Shown here piece by piece: positions 12,331 through 23,814 of a stretch of 64,000 nucleotides of DNA; position 1 is the stretch's first letter, and each line of letters begins with the position of its first letter. Under the pieces are notes generated by a model. It was not told the DNA's origin, did not search any database, and was given only the letters and a program-made list of their open reading frames with translations. Source of the DNA: Ricordea florida. Its lineage: Eukaryota; Cnidaria; Anthozoa; Corallimorpharia; Ricordeidae. The stretch covers positions 21,476,207 to 21,540,206 of the forward strand of contig OX453280.1 in NCBI GenBank assembly GCA_949710005.1, read 5' to 3'. Position numbers and translations under genes: made by a program.

Positions 12331-12425
12331 CAAAAGAAGATTACTTTACTTATTCCATGAGGTGAAAGCAAGCAACGTGGTGCACCATATATAATATTTT
12401 TTCAGTTTTAATTGTCAATACTCAC

Positions 12426-12779
12426 AAGGGTTTTCTGTCATTTGACGGTGGTACGTAAAATCTCTCGGTAATGTAAATCTTCGCAATTGGTAACGAAAAC
12501 GCCACGATAACAGCCATGAACTGACAAAGAATGGAGCCCAGATTCTGAGTAATGCGGAAAAAGGCAATGAGTATGGTTCCCATATTTCTCGGTGCCTCCA
12601 ACATGTGGCCAAAGGTGCGCAGAGCAAGAAGCAGTGCGATAAACCCGTACAAGTAACCAGTTACAGCCAAAAGTCTGTTATTGGTTACCAAAAGTGAGCC
12701 CGTGGAGGTGATTATTCTCAGGACTAACGTGATCGTGTATACATTCAGCATGATAAAGTCAAACCAATTCCAGCGATCA
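12426..12779 (-). CDS. TRP channel exon: S3, S4 and S5
   Basis: The exon has 354 nt (phase 2 start, phase 2 end; acceptor TTTCAG, donor GTGAGT). It encodes DRWNWFDFIML (start of S3), an S4 region GYLYGFIALLLALRTFGHM with the TRPC-like LRTFGH ending, the linker PRNMGTILIAFF, and S5 LCQFMAVIVAFSLPIAKIYI. The order and spacing match TRPC channels. Confidence 0.9.
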
Positions 12780-13060
12780 CTGAAATTGAAAAAGAAAAAT
12801 GCATATTTAAAAACAAAATTATTTTGAGAAATTTAATTTGATTTAGGCAACAAACGTTTTAGGAGCTCTTAAAATTCGGCTGGAGGCTGGAGGAAAATTG
12901 TGCACCAGAATATTCAATATCAAGGGAGATTTTCTAGAAATTTTAAGCTTAAGAAAAAAAAAAACATCACGGTGGTTTTATGGTACGATGCAACCGGAAA
13001 AGATCCAGTGTGTGAAATCTCAGTGTCCCTAAATCAGTTCATTCAATATTCAAAGCCTAC

Positions 13061-13310
13061 CTAAAATAATGCCTAACTTTTCTTGGTACGAAGGTCTCTT
13101 CATCGCATGAGCAGCTTTCAAGTAGCAACTGATCCCACTCCATGAATATGCGACCAACGAAGAACACGAGAATGACCCATTCTAAAGCGCTGAAGGACAC
13201 AGTGGGCGGGGAGAGGCAGATGGCAAACAGGATACCAAGGAGAGTGAGGTAGCTCGTTGTGTCGCGGATGTAGATGAAGTAAGGTGTTTTGAAAAACTCC
13301 ATGCAATGAT
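13061..13310 (-). CDS. TRP channel exon: S1 and S2
   Basis: The exon has 250 nt (phase 1 start, phase 2 end; acceptor ACATAG, donor GTAGGC). It reads KTPYFIYIRDTTSYLTLLG (S1 entry), LSPPTVSFSALEW, then VILVFFVGRIFMEW (S2), ending before the S3 exon. The P-F-IRDT-SYL pattern is the TRPC S1 signature (KPFIKF.CHTASYL in vertebrates). Confidence 0.88.
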
Positions 13311-13554
13311 CTATGTAATGAACAAAATATGAGGAAAGACAATATAAAAAAAGGACACAAAACGGATGACTGTGGAGATCGAAGTGAAGACAATACCGTG
13401 CGTCGCACTTTCTATGATGTAAACTCAGTATATTTATCAAAAATGCACAAAGAATGTATGATTCAGAGAATATACACCTCGTTCTTTAAGCGTGAAATCG
13501 CGGAAAATCTCACGTTTAAGAAAGGAGAAAGGAAAACATAAATCCAATTTGCAC

Positions 13555-13720
13555 TGCGTGCAGGCCGCAAACCGTGTAGCCATCTTCTAGGAGACCACAA
13601 AATCTTTTACTTATTTATTTTGTACCGCGTACCGCGTAGCCAGCTTCTAGAAGACATCCAAGTCTTGAATAAATTTTGCACGGCGTACTGCATAGCCGCA
13701 GTTTTCAGTAAAGCGGCCAA
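13555..13720. repeat. Short degenerate tandem repeat
   Basis: Two to three ~70-75-bp units share CGTAGCCAGCTTCTAGAAGAC-like sequence and CCGCGTAC. No coding. Confidence 0.5.
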
Positions 13721-14519
13721 AATGTCCTAGGGTATTTGACAGTTACCGAAGGTCTCTCCAATATGTAAATAAGATAAAATATCGAGCTAACTGGAAGAGT
13801 TCTCAATCATGTCGCGCAACAGCTCGCAAACGAAAACTTCTGCTGATAAAATACAAATAACCAGCTTGAAAAAACTCCCAAATATTGCCATAGATAAAGA
13901 ATGTATGAAATATCAGCATGATGAAGTGTTAATAAACCATTATCTTGACTAATGAAAAACATTTCGAGATGTGACATTGACGGAGAGAAGTTTAATTTCA
14001 TGTCCATAATGTTCTGCGCGCCGTTTCTAACCTCCTATTCATATAATGTTTGCACTCAAGAAACAAAACAAAGGAATTCCAGTCTAGTGAGACAGTCTTC
14101 ATTAACCCCTGAAATACATGTTCAGAACCATAGAAGCAAGTTTTGAGGAATTACAAAGAGCGCTTTCATGTACAAAGTTGCAAAGATGACTAGCGTTTCT
14201 AAAGAAGGAAGCCCGAGTTCACGTAGATATGCGTCTATTTTTACATTTCCTTGTCTAGGGGAAGGGTTACTCCACGATTTAAAATTTAGGAGAGTTGCGC
14301 AAGCATTTGACAAAGCAATCAAGATATAAAAAATAAAAATATGCAAATTCACGTTTTATTCACAGCCATAGCTGTCGTGGTATCTGACCTTCACTGGCGT
14401 AGTCCGTATGATTTTTCTGGTATGGAACGAAAATCTTCAGTAATTACAACAGTACTCCAGTTAACATAAAACTATATCAAAAGAATTAAAGCTACTATTA
14501 AAATACTGTTTTTCAAGAT

Positions 14520-14870
14520 TGCCGAGCAAGAATCCTAGGATTCAAGTGTGCGATTGATTTCTTTCTTAAACCATCCAATTGGTTTAATCTCCCTACCACT
14601 TTCAGGTAAGGAGTTCCATAATTGGCGACCGCTGTAGATAAAGGTGCGTTTGAGATAATAAGTGCGCGGCTTGGGCAAAGTCAATTTACAGAAAGAATTA
14701 CGCAAGTCATAATCCGTGCTTCAGTCGCTAAATAGCTCCCGCAAGTACAATGGGGCCAACCTGTTGAGGACCTTAATCATTATTACAGCTTTTTGCTTTT
14801 TTCTTCTCACGGTTAGTTGGTCCCATTTTAGTGTTTCAACTCCGACTTTTCAGAATTGCAAAATGTTGAG
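14520..14870 (-). mobile_element. LINE reverse-transcriptase C-terminal fragment
   Basis: The minus strand encodes DLRNSFCKLTLPKPRTYYLK, a RTFIYSGRQLWNSLPESGR segment and WFKKEINRTLES, then stops. This is the usual C-terminal end of CR1/L2/Jockey-type proteins (LWN.LP....S...FK). No RT core is adjacent, so it is a truncated remnant inside the intron. Confidence 0.65.
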
Positions 14871-14990
14871 TATTTCTCTAGAAAAGATCTAAAGAGCGGT
14901 GGTTTTGAGATTGCTAGCCGCGCACATCGGCTGAATTTCTTAGTATTTTAAACTGAGAAACTCCGATCTGAGGGACCAAACATTATCGTT

Positions 14991-15495
14991 GTAGTGGTCT
15001 CGTCTCAGAGGATCGAACAAGTCAAGAAAGACAACATGATTTTAATCCGACTAACGCACTACATACAATATGCTCCTCGTGTTCTACTACATCCCATAAC
15101 AATTAGCAGGGTATTACATCCCATAATAATCTCGCAATACTAATAATCTCGTACAGTCGGTCCAGCGAGGTGAATTAAAAGGGCTCTCTTCTGTGTCAGA
15201 TCGTTTAACCCTACTGGTTCGCCGACAGCATCGAACGCAGGCAGTCCAGGTAATCCGCTTAAACACACGGCCATCTGTGCGAGTTTTGTACACCGTTTAA
15301 ACTAGTTTCTACTGTAGCAGCCGCTCGGCGATACGTTTCTTTTGTGTTTTTTCTCGTCGCCAAATGTAGTGGTCTCGTCCCAGAGGATCGGTCAAGTCAA
15401 GAAACACAACATGCTTTTAATCCTTGTGCTCTGCTACATCCCATAATAATTAGTACGGTAATTACATCCTATAATAATCTCGCAACGTTAGAACG
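14991..15495. repeat. Pair of direct repeats, possible miniature LTR element
   Basis: TGTAGTGGTCTCGTCYCAGA begins both copies (14,991 and 15,366). Each continues for 120-160 bp with matching CATCCCATAATAAT segments and about 220 bp between them. The arrangement could be a terminal-repeat retrotransposon in miniature or simply a duplicated solo repeat. No coding. Confidence 0.45.
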
Positions 15496-15587
15496 ACTTC
15501 CGGTACACTACAATCGTAAGTTAGAGAAAGAAGTGAAATACGGCAGAGGAAACCATGACTAACGACGAAGGCTTAGCGATTTCGGCG

Positions 15588-16246
15588 TATGGGTAACCCG
15601 GAAACACTGATCCCCGGTCCGAGGACCCCAACTACGGACCGGATCCACGGACTACTCCTACGGGAACCCTCTACGGACCACCGCCAAAATAAAATAAAAA
15701 CCATAAATAAAGATTTCACTTACTGCTTGTCCAATAGATCACTCGGGTCGGAGAAATTTCTAGCGTTACACAGGGAAAATGTAAGAGACCTGGTTTAAGT
15801 CTCGGGCGCAGTTTACATCATTCCATATCGCCATATCCTTTGCTGTGGCTGTAAGTGTATATGAAACACCAGGAAATCTCCCGGAAGCCTCGAAATTTGT
15901 GCTGCTTTGAGTGCACTTCCTTCGCCATTTTGTACGGCCCATTATCCCGTGGGTTCGTGAACTCGCTCCAGGCTTCACAATTTGCTTAGCGGAAATAGCT
16001 TTAAACAGGAGCCCATGATGGACTCCTGCTTTAAGACATTATTTTGGGGTTTTAAAACATTAAAATTTCGCCGACACGAGTGATCTATTGGACAAGTAGT
16101 AAGTGAAGTCTTTAATTTTGTTTTGTTTTTTTTGTTTCTTTTTGAAGGTGGTCCGTGTACCGGTCCGTAGGTGTAGTCCGTGGAGCCAGTCTGTAGTGCG
16201 GGACCCCGGAGCGGGGTTCAGTGTTTTCGGGTTACCGGATGGGGTA
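15588..16246. mobile_element. Fold-back element with ~165-bp inverted termini
   Basis: The left arm (15,588-15,755, beginning GTATGGGTAACCCGGAAACA) matches the reverse complement of the right arm (16,075-16,246, ending GTTTTCGGGTTACC) with scattered differences. The inner ends share CAATAGATCACTCG. The 300-bp centre holds a minus-strand frame (15,766-15,978) starting in a MGRTKWRRKCTQ context, of unknown meaning. No transposase, so non-autonomous. Confidence 0.7.
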
Positions 16247-16511
16247 TCACGATTCTTACCGAGGAATCCTGATATACACATACAAAGTGCCGGTGGCTCA
16301 CAGAAACACACGTTGTTACGGGTGTTGTAAGGATGGATAACAGTGGTAAAAGAACTGAATTTGGAACTTAAACGGCGGTAAAGGCTTACGTTGACATTAT
16401 TGACCTTGCCAGCAGGCTCCTGACTTTGCCGATTGCGGTGCAAGCCCTTCTGAAAATAGATGTCAGGAAAACGTCCACAACACCTTAAGGTAGATTTATT
16501 CTTGGCAAGTA

Positions 16512-18425
16512 CATTTTGTATTTGTATTTGTATTTATTTATTTGCCACATCATTACAATAATTATAAAGAAATGCCAAAAAAATGTAGGAAGAAATGGCG
16601 AGGAGGCCTAAAAGAAACTATAGAGCTTATGTTAATTAGGCCTCCTCAATTACAATTTTTCGAAGATGCCATAAAAATTACGGCGCCGGATACAAAATAA
16701 TATCAGGTGGAAAATTAAACTAATCAATATTACGGAAGTTTACAAAATAATGTTGAATATTAAAAGGCTTTTTCGCAAGATCTCTGTTGGAGAGTACTAA
16801 TAATTATTACAAATAAATGCCTTAAGTGCTCTTTTAAAGGAAAGAGGTGAGGAAGCGTTGATGATGTTGATGTTTAAGGTGTTGTAAAATTTAGGTCCTT
16901 GATAAAAAACGGAAAATTGTTTGGTTCGAGTACGACAGAAAGGCAGACGAAATTTACACGAGTTTCTTGTATTATACGAATGAATTTGTTTTTGTAAGGT
17001 AAATTTACCATAAAATTTTAAAGGTAGAGTATGATTTTGATAAGAGTACATGAATAAGCCTAGTTGTATTAAGTATATATCATGAAATTTTAAGATACCA
17101 AGATTTTGAAAGATTGGATCAGTATGTGCATCGAAAGTGGTTTTAGCTATAGTTCTGATCACCCGTTTCTGTAAAATCTCAAGACGAATAAGGTTAGTTC
17201 TGTAAGTGGAGGCCCAAACTAAGTTGCAATAAAAAAAGTATGGATAGACTAGAGAAAAATAAAGTGTTCGTAAGGTTGTCGTAGATAAATAGAAACTGGA
17301 TTTACGAATAATTCCTGTACATTTAGAAACTTTATTGGCGACATGTGAGATTTCAGATTTCCAATTTAAATTTTCATCCATGATTACTCCCAAGAAAACT
17401 GTTTCTTTTACTTGATCAATTTTTTGGCTATTAATCAAGAGTTGAATAGTTTCCTTTGTACGCTTTTGGCATGGTTTAAATACAATGAATTTGGTTTTCT
17501 TCAAGTTTAATGAAAGCCTGTTAGCTCTAAACCATAATGACAACTTATTTAGCTCAGCGATCAGTATATTAGTCAGGCAGTCTTTATCCTTGTGAGACAC
17601 AAAAACGTTTGTATCATCGGCAAATAATATCAGTTGTAATATTGTTGACGTATTGATTATATCGTTGATGTAGAGCAGAAAAAACAAAGGCCCCAGTATT
17701 GAACCTTGGGGAACGCCACACATGATATTAACACAAGACGAAACATAACCATTGTATTCTACAAATTGAAGTCTGTTGGAAAAATAGCTCTTAATCCATT
17801 TCAGAGCCAAGCCACGTATACCATAGTGTTCAAGTTTATCAAATAAGATGGAATGATTGACTGTATCGAAAGCTTTCGAGAGATCTAAAAAAACACCAAC
17901 CGCTAATTCACCACGATCAATAGCAGATGAAATTTTTTCATGCAAATCAATCAAGGCAAGCGTCGTTGAGTGGTTTTTCCTGAAGCCAAACTGGTTATCA
18001 CAGAGAATATGTAAATTAGTTAAATAATCATACAAGCGATTATAGATTATTCTCTCTAGAAATTTTGAAAAGCTAGGTAGAACCGAGACAGGCCTATAGT
18101 TGGTGAATAGTGACTGGTCATCAGCTTTAAACAGTGGTACCACACGAGCTATTTTCATTTGATCTGGTACAACGCCATGAGCGATCGATAAATTTATAAT
18201 GTGAGCCAGAGGTCCCGTAATGATTTGAATGGATTCCTTAATTATAGACATTGGAATATTATCGTATCCAGCCGCTTTCCCGGAAGCAAAGGATTGAGCA
18301 ATAGTAATAATTTCATCCTCTGTTGTTGGGCTAAAAAAGATTGATTCTCGAAATGATCCAGATAGAAAATCTTTATGTGAACAAGGAGGAGGCTGTATCT
18401 TCTTTGCGAGGTTGGGACCAATACT
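16512..18425 (-). mobile_element. 5'-truncated non-LTR retrotransposon (CR1/L2/Jockey-like)
   Basis: The minus-strand body contains the RT reading frame. The 3' end carries a short repeat tail (ACAAATACAAATACAAAATG-like) at about 16,512-16,545. At the 5' side homology starts around 18,425 with an IGPNLAKKI motif just after a stop. The endonuclease and ORF1 are missing. Confidence 0.8.
16797..18251 (-). CDS. Reverse transcriptase of a LINE element
   Basis: The open frame has 484 codons from the first ATG, and the coding similarity extends upstream to about 18,410 without an ATG, so the visible start is internal. RT motifs in order: NYRPVSVLPSFSKFLERI, QFGFRKNHST, VFLDLSKAFDTVNH, GVPQGSILGPLFFLLYIND, and LFADDTNVF with the catalytic Asp pair near residue 212. 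A C-terminal thumb and connection follow. It would copy LINE RNA at nicked target sites. The endonuclease domain is absent. The frame is intact, so the copy is fairly young, but 5' truncated. Confidence 0.9.
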   Translation of the reverse strand: MSIIKESIQIITGPLAHIINLSIAHGVVPDQMKIARVVPLFKADDQSLFTNYRPVSVLPSFSKFLERIIYNRLYDYLTNLHILCDNQFGFRKNHSTTLALIDLHEKISSAIDRGELAVGVFLDLSKAFDTVNHSILFDKLEHYGIRGLALKWIKSYFSNRLQFVEYNGYVSSCVNIMCGVPQGSILGPLFFLLYINDIINTSTILQLILFADDTNVFVSHKDKDCLTNILIAELNKLSLWFRANRLSLNLKKTKFIVFKPCQKRTKETIQLLINSQKIDQVKETVFLGVIMDENLNWKSEISHVANKVSKCTGIIRKSSFYLSTTTLRTLYFSLVYPYFFYCNLVWASTYRTNLIRLEILQKRVIRTIAKTTFDAHTDPIFQNLGILKFHDIYLIQLGLFMYSYQNHTLPLKFYGKFTLQKQIHSYNTRNSCKFRLPFCRTRTKQFSVFYQGPKFYNTLNINIINASSPLSFKRALKAFICNNY

Positions 18426-18429
18426 TTAC

Positions 18430-20946
18430 GACTTCATACATTTTCTTATAGTTTTTAAGCCATTCTTAAATGCCCAGTTGCTGGGCCCAGGCCGTGGCCG
18501 GCGACGGCAATTTTGTCCAAGATTTCTGGTAATGGTTAAAAATGCAAAACTGAACATTAAGAGTTTTAAAAATTACATGCTTATGCTCAATCATTTCTCT
18601 CCATATCCATACAAATACGTCCCTCGGATTTTCTCGAGTCACTTTACAGAATAAGGCGACGTTACAGTTTTGAATTCAGTCGCTCTGATCTCAAGCTTCA
18701 GTTGATCGCAGCCATCTTGGACTTAAAATAAACATTACCCACCCAGGGTGTCCAGTTCCTATTTTTTCCTATTTTTTGAGCATATTCCTGTTTTCTCCTA
18801 TTTTTTAGTGGTGAAGCCAAAGTGCAGGGTTTTTGTTAGCACCCGGCTAGTTCGAACAGAGTACCCAGCTACTTATATTTAAAGTACGAAACTTTAAAAA
18901 AAAATCCAGCAAGAAAAAAATTATCAACCTCAACTAAATAATGTTGTCAATTTCACTCATTACAATTTATAAGTTAAAGTTAACGTGTAACTGTAAGAAG
19001 AACGGAGGCTCTGAGAACAACAGCATTGTTCTGATGTAGTTATAGCGGTTTAGTGGAATAAACAAATTCTTTTTACCATAATTAGGTTAAGTATGAGTGA
19101 TAACAAGACGAAGATTTCTTTCCCAGATTGCAGGAAAATGCACTCCTGGGAGAATTAGGTTTAAAAATTTCTCGGGGGAGCATGCCCCCAGACCCCCCTA
19201 GTGGTTCGGCCCTTCGGCCCTCACTTTTTCAGAGTACCCGCCTAATCACAAAGCATTGCCCTTCTACCTCAAACATTAATGAAAACCCTGCCAAGGGTGT
19301 TACAAAATTAAAAATGGAATCATGCTTTTTTATATGCTTTTAGAAAGAGATTTGGTGCAAAGCTGGCATCAGAATGACTTGGATGTTCTAAATTAGCAAA
19401 AACAGAAATATATATATAGTTTTTATAAATATTCGTTCAAATTTTTACATTTTTCCCATCTTTATATTGTACATAATTTTTTGGTTCCAGGGCCCCAATG
19501 GATACCAGCCTCGTTGCTGAATGGGCCACCCTGGTAAAATAATAATTAAAAACGATTTACGACACATTACTCCCACAGTGACTTTTTCTGATATAATATC
19601 TGTACCCTCTTGTTACATAGAAATGTGAATCGGAATCATAACATCTTCGTACTCTCACAGTGATTTCTTTCCAATATGTTATCATTATTTTTTTCTATAG
19701 TCCGATCGTTTCAATGAAGGATAGAATTACGTGCTTCCTTAGCACAACTCTTCCATCCCGCATGTTTGCTTCTTTCTTAAAAAGTACAGGTTGACAGTGT
19801 CCCCATCAAAATTTTCAGCAGAAAAAATTTGATCAACACTGGTATCTGATAGACTGGGGTTTAGTAACTTTGCCTCCGTTCGTTTGACTGTTGAAGCCGC
19901 TTTTTAGTGATCAGGCTCACCAGCTTAAGTCTTAAGCTTACCACCACAACTCTGTTCTAGGGCGATTCGTTGCCGTTTGTTTTCGTCCTCTTTTGTTAAA
20001 GATGTCACATCGTCAACTTTTAACCAAGCCGTTTTGTAGTTGAACGTATTTGGATCCTTGAATTCAATTTGGTTCACCTGTATGACCTATGTTTACGACC
20101 CGTCCTTCACAACTGGATTTCAAATAACTTTTCTTGTCCTGAACTGTTATTTATCGAGGAAGGAATCCAAACAAAATTGAGATGCAGGATATTGAGTGAC
20201 TGAGCTGACATTATTTATTCGTTCGCAATTTTCGCTTCGGTTAAATTGTTATAAATTGTTATGGCTTTATAAAGACAAAAGCCGATTACAAGGCATTCCA
20301 AGGAGATTTTACGTTAATTTATCCGAAGAATTCTGTGATGTCTAGCGTGACATATGCAGTCACGCTGTGGAATGGTATGTGCGGAGGCAAAGCATGTTGG
20401 GACAGAAAAGAATAGTAATAAAATGCAAGGTTGAGTTGACCATGTGCTACGGCTGCGTTTTCTTTTATTCTTTCCTAACACATCACAAACTCTTTATAAT
20501 GGGAATTCAGTATCTATATAGAATATGGTCAGTTTGGCTTGTTCAGTATTTATGTTAAAAACTCTCAAAACTACTCAGGTAGCCTTCACCTTTTCGCAGC
20601 TACTATTTTGTTAAGGTACTCACTTACCATAGCTGGTCTTCCTCTTTATTTCTATGAATACAAGGTAAATAATTAACGTTTTTAGAACCATGTTAGGTAG
20701 CCACATATACGTTTAAAAGGAGTAATTGTGATACTGCTGCCATTGCGATCCGTTAAAAAGGAACCCCTGGTTTCATGATAGCAGTTATGGAGCGCATTGC
20801 TTAGAACTTAAAAATCATTTGTAAAGGGGTGTTTGTTCTGAGTATTTTGCGCCATGTTTAAGAGGAAACCCTTTCTGACAGACTTAGTTTATTTCGGACA
20901 TGCTTTTGCTCAGTTTTATTCATATAGCATTGGAAAAATGTAGTTG
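18430..20946. other. Intron/intergenic repeat-rich stretch without genes
   Basis: It includes a CCTATTTTTT-rich piece near 18,750-18,830 and a GC-rich repeat-like segment at 19,130-19,230 (CCCCCTAGTGGTTCGGCCCTTCGGCCC). No supportable coding region. Confidence 0.4.
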
Positions 20947-20954
20947 TAGATTCG

Positions 20955-21519
20955 CCCGGGGGGGAGGGGGTATCCCATACATGGGCTATATAGGTATGTG
21001 CCGCGGGATAGGGTATGGTTTTTGAGGTTCTCGATCCTTAAATAGGGTGGTTTAGCAGCTCGTCCTAGATCCTAAGCCAATTGGTTTGCAACCCAAACCG
21101 CCAAACAATGCGAAAACAATAGTGACGATTGAAATCTATTGTTTGGCGGTTTGGGTTGCAAACCAATAGGCTTAGGATCTAGGACGAGCTGCTACAGAAG
21201 TGCTTAAATAGGGTATCATGTTTGCCCATGTTGGCATAGTGTTCCTGGTGTGATCCTTAGATAGGGTGCCTATATTGTATCAGCCAGTCTACTATACTAT
21301 GCTTGATGCTAACTTCCAGCAATCTTACAGAAACGAAATAAAGTTGATCCGTTCAAGCTATTTTTTAGTTTTTGTTTTTCCCTTGCATAGGGTGTCATTT
21401 TTCGTGTTTGGGCCTTAAATAGGATATCGATTTTCGTTTGCTTCATCCTTAGATAGGGTGAGGGTTTGAGACCCTTCGCGGCACACACATGTCCGAAATT
21501 TATGGGAGTACCCCCCGGG
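20955..21519. mobile_element. 565-bp DNA element with 8-bp target duplication
   Basis: The element is flanked by TAGATTCG on both sides (20,947-20,954 and 21,520-21,527). Its termini are inverted: CCCGGGGGG at the left and CCCCCCGGG at the right, with further imperfect pairing (TACTCCC). The interior has repeated AAATAGGGT units and no transposase. An 8-bp duplication fits hAT-like non-autonomous elements; that class call is an inference. Confidence 0.8.
21054..21193. repeat. 140-bp palindrome nested in the 565-bp element
   Basis: Arms of about 58 bp, starting AGCAGCTCGTCCTAGATCCT, are nearly perfect reverse complements around a 24-bp centre. A second fold-back element has inserted into the first. 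Confidence 0.85.
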
Positions 21520-22180
21520 TAGATTCGCGATAATTTGAAAACTTTTTTGTTGGCTGTATATAGCTCATGTACGACGAGATTGAGTGGAATAATTGTTTTA
21601 TTATATCTCTAAACCCTCGCTTATGAGACACTGGAATTAGTTTGTACGACAAGAATTGACTTTGTTATTGTTTTTGAACAGAACCATGTTGTTGTCGAGC
21701 CGATGTGTAAAAAAGTTTCCAACACGAGTCCGGCTCGTTTTTAAACATCTCTTTGATGTACTTGTCAATTTTCGAATTAGCAAATTAATTTGAGAATTAA
21801 AAGTGGAAAATTAGGTAGAAATAAATAAAAACTCAGTTTACGGGCTCCACAGATCTTTCAAAATGGCGGCTACTTGTAAGAGTTTAACTATCGTTCGTAA
21901 TAAACTATTTCGCTATATAATTTGCTCACTTACCGTCGAATCAGTCAATGCCATATTTATTTTCTTCGATAGTATTCTTTGGTACACTTTTTTCAAGCAA
22001 GACTTGAATTTCTCCCCGCCTAATTCAAGAAATCATTCCTCCATGTTGGCCGTTTTCCGTACTATGGTATATGAGCTGATATACTATGAGTAGGGAACCA
22101 ATCAGAGGGCGCGTTTGCTCATATACAAGGGCTGTAGATATAATAATGGCTATTATTATCTGTTGAAGCAGTTCACTTAC

Positions 22181-22403
22181 TCTTTATAATGGCCTCTCCC
22201 AATGTTCTCTTGGATTCGTAGGTTCTAAAGTAAAGGTAGTTACTGTTCTGCTCTGAACTCTCCGTTAGGTATTCCAATCTGGTTTCTTTTCCAATACAAA
22301 CAGCAATTAGTTTGATTTTTTCCTTCATGGTTTTCTCTATCAGGCTTGTGACCTCTGCCCACTGTTCCCAGGCCATCCTTTCATTTAGAAATAACACAAA
22401 CAC
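22181..22403 (-). CDS. Possible vWA-like exon nested in the channel gene's intron
   Basis: The open frame runs from acceptor TTTGTAG to donor GTAAGT (223 nt, phase 0 start, phase 1 end). It reads VFVLFLNERMAWEQWAEVTS, then IEKTMKEKIKLIAVCIG and ...NYLYFRTYESKRTLGEAII. The pattern (hydrophobic strand, helix, KLIAVCIG strand, later YLYFRTYES..L) resembles the second half of a von Willebrand A domain. Phase 0 cannot be placed between the 25.1-kb and 13.1-kb channel exons (phase 1), so it is a separate nested gene, an alternative exon, or a chance frame. No MIDAS-bearing partner exon was found. Confidence 0.4.
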
Positions 22404-22480
22404 CTACAAACACAATCCAAGTTAAACTGAAGAACCTTCATTAAGCGGTCACCCAAGGATTAATGGCAAATTAGGGAGCA

Positions 22481-22753
22481 GGGTTGGCGCCAGTGGTGAG
22501 AGCACTCGCCTTCCACCAATGTGTCCCGGGTTCGATTCTCGGCCCCGGCGTCATATGTGGGCTGAGTTTGTTGGCTCTTTACTCTGCTCCGAGAGGTTTT
22601 TATCCGGGTACTCCGGTTTTCCCTCTTCCAAAAACCTACATTTGATTTGATTGATTTAATTTAATTTGATATGATTTGATTTGATTTAATTTGTGCTTTA
22701 CAGTGTCCCCAATTAGTACGTCGGTGCTAGACACAGTTGACACTCAAATATAG

Positions 22754-22804
<51 letters not shown>

Positions 22805-22805
22805 G
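22481..22805 (+). mobile_element. tRNA-derived SINE with (TTA)n tail
   Basis: The head (22,481-22,552) resembles a tRNA, with an A-box-like GCCAGTGGTGAGAGC and B box GGTTCGATTC. The body (GGGCTGAGTTTGTTGGCTCT...CCGGGTACTCCGGTTTTCCC) is a sequence I know as common in anthozoan SINEs. The 3' end has TTTGATT repeats and a (TTA)n run at 22,747-22,805. Pol III promoter elements are internal. Confidence 0.8.
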
Positions 22806-23582
22806 TTATTAATGATCAGTTAATGGGTCCGAGGTTTCCCGCAAACTAGCGTGACACACAGTTTGGTGAGAACCATTGTTAATAAAGACCTGAAAATCTT
22901 TCTACACAGTTGTAAGAACAAAGCTTAACTGCTAAGTGTGCCACAGGAGCCCTTCACTAGTGATACGTACGCCAATAAAACCCAAATATGTAATAAGATC
23001 CCAAATATGCGTTTGCGCCATAAAGCAGTCCAAAAGCCCTTCCTTGGATTTTGCCAGCTCTTTGGGTGTTAGGTATGCTCAAAGGCCCTGCCTGGGATCT
23101 TATTACAGCTTATTGTTTAAGGGCCCCTCCAGGGATTTTGTTGTTTGTCAACCCTTTAATGCTCCAAAGGCCTCGATTTGGGATTTTGTTATTAACCCTG
23201 TCCAGCGTAAACGTAGGTTTCTTCTGCATATCTTTGTAAACTAGTTTTCCCGTAATATTTACCGCATTGCAAGAGTCCGTTTTATCTATTTTAACTATTT
23301 TAGTTTTTAGGTTGAATTTAACCTAGTTCTGCAATTATCCCGCTTTATAATGTAATTTATGCACAGCATTGTATCTTTTTCGTTTGGTCTATTAATTATC
23401 ACCCTGTATGACGTAATTTATAGTACAGCATTGTATTTCTCGTTTTGCATTTTTTTCCCTGTATTGTATTAATCACGATGTATTAATAGCACGATAGTAT
23501 TTTTCATTTCGGTATGTAATCTCCCACACTGTAACCGTATTTAAACTTAGTTTCCGTCCTTTTTCTCCTGTAACTGACGAAG

Positions 23583-23612
23583 GTCTAAGACCGAAACGTT
23601 TTTTCTATTAAA
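23583..23612 (+). ncRNA. Hammerhead-ribozyme-like core (candidate)
   Basis: CTGACGA, then a GGTC/GACC stem II, then GAAAC, as in the conserved hammerhead core CUGANGA-stem-GAAA. Such cores occur in Penelope-like retroelements. Stems I and III are not demonstrated. Confidence 0.35.
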
Positions 23613-23773
23613 TTTTTAACTTTTTAACTTTTTTATCGTCAGAAGTTGTCCGTCCTTGCTTTATCTAACGTTTTTAAATTCATTTTTGTGGTGAGGCTTG
23701 GACTGTGAATCTTCATTGATCCTCCTGACGCAGTGGCATTCTTTGTTGGCTTGAGGCATTTTATAACCGTTTT

Positions 23774-23776
<3 letters not shown>

Positions 23777-23813
<37 letters not shown>
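23777..23813. repeat. (TA)n microsatellite
   Basis: About 18 TA units; it creates a long run of alternating Ile-Tyr in spurious frames. Confidence 0.95.

Positions 23814-23814
<1 letters not shown>

Noticed and set aside
22481-22552. Possible functional tRNA gene
   Set aside because: The head is continuous with a SINE body and tail, and the arms pair poorly.
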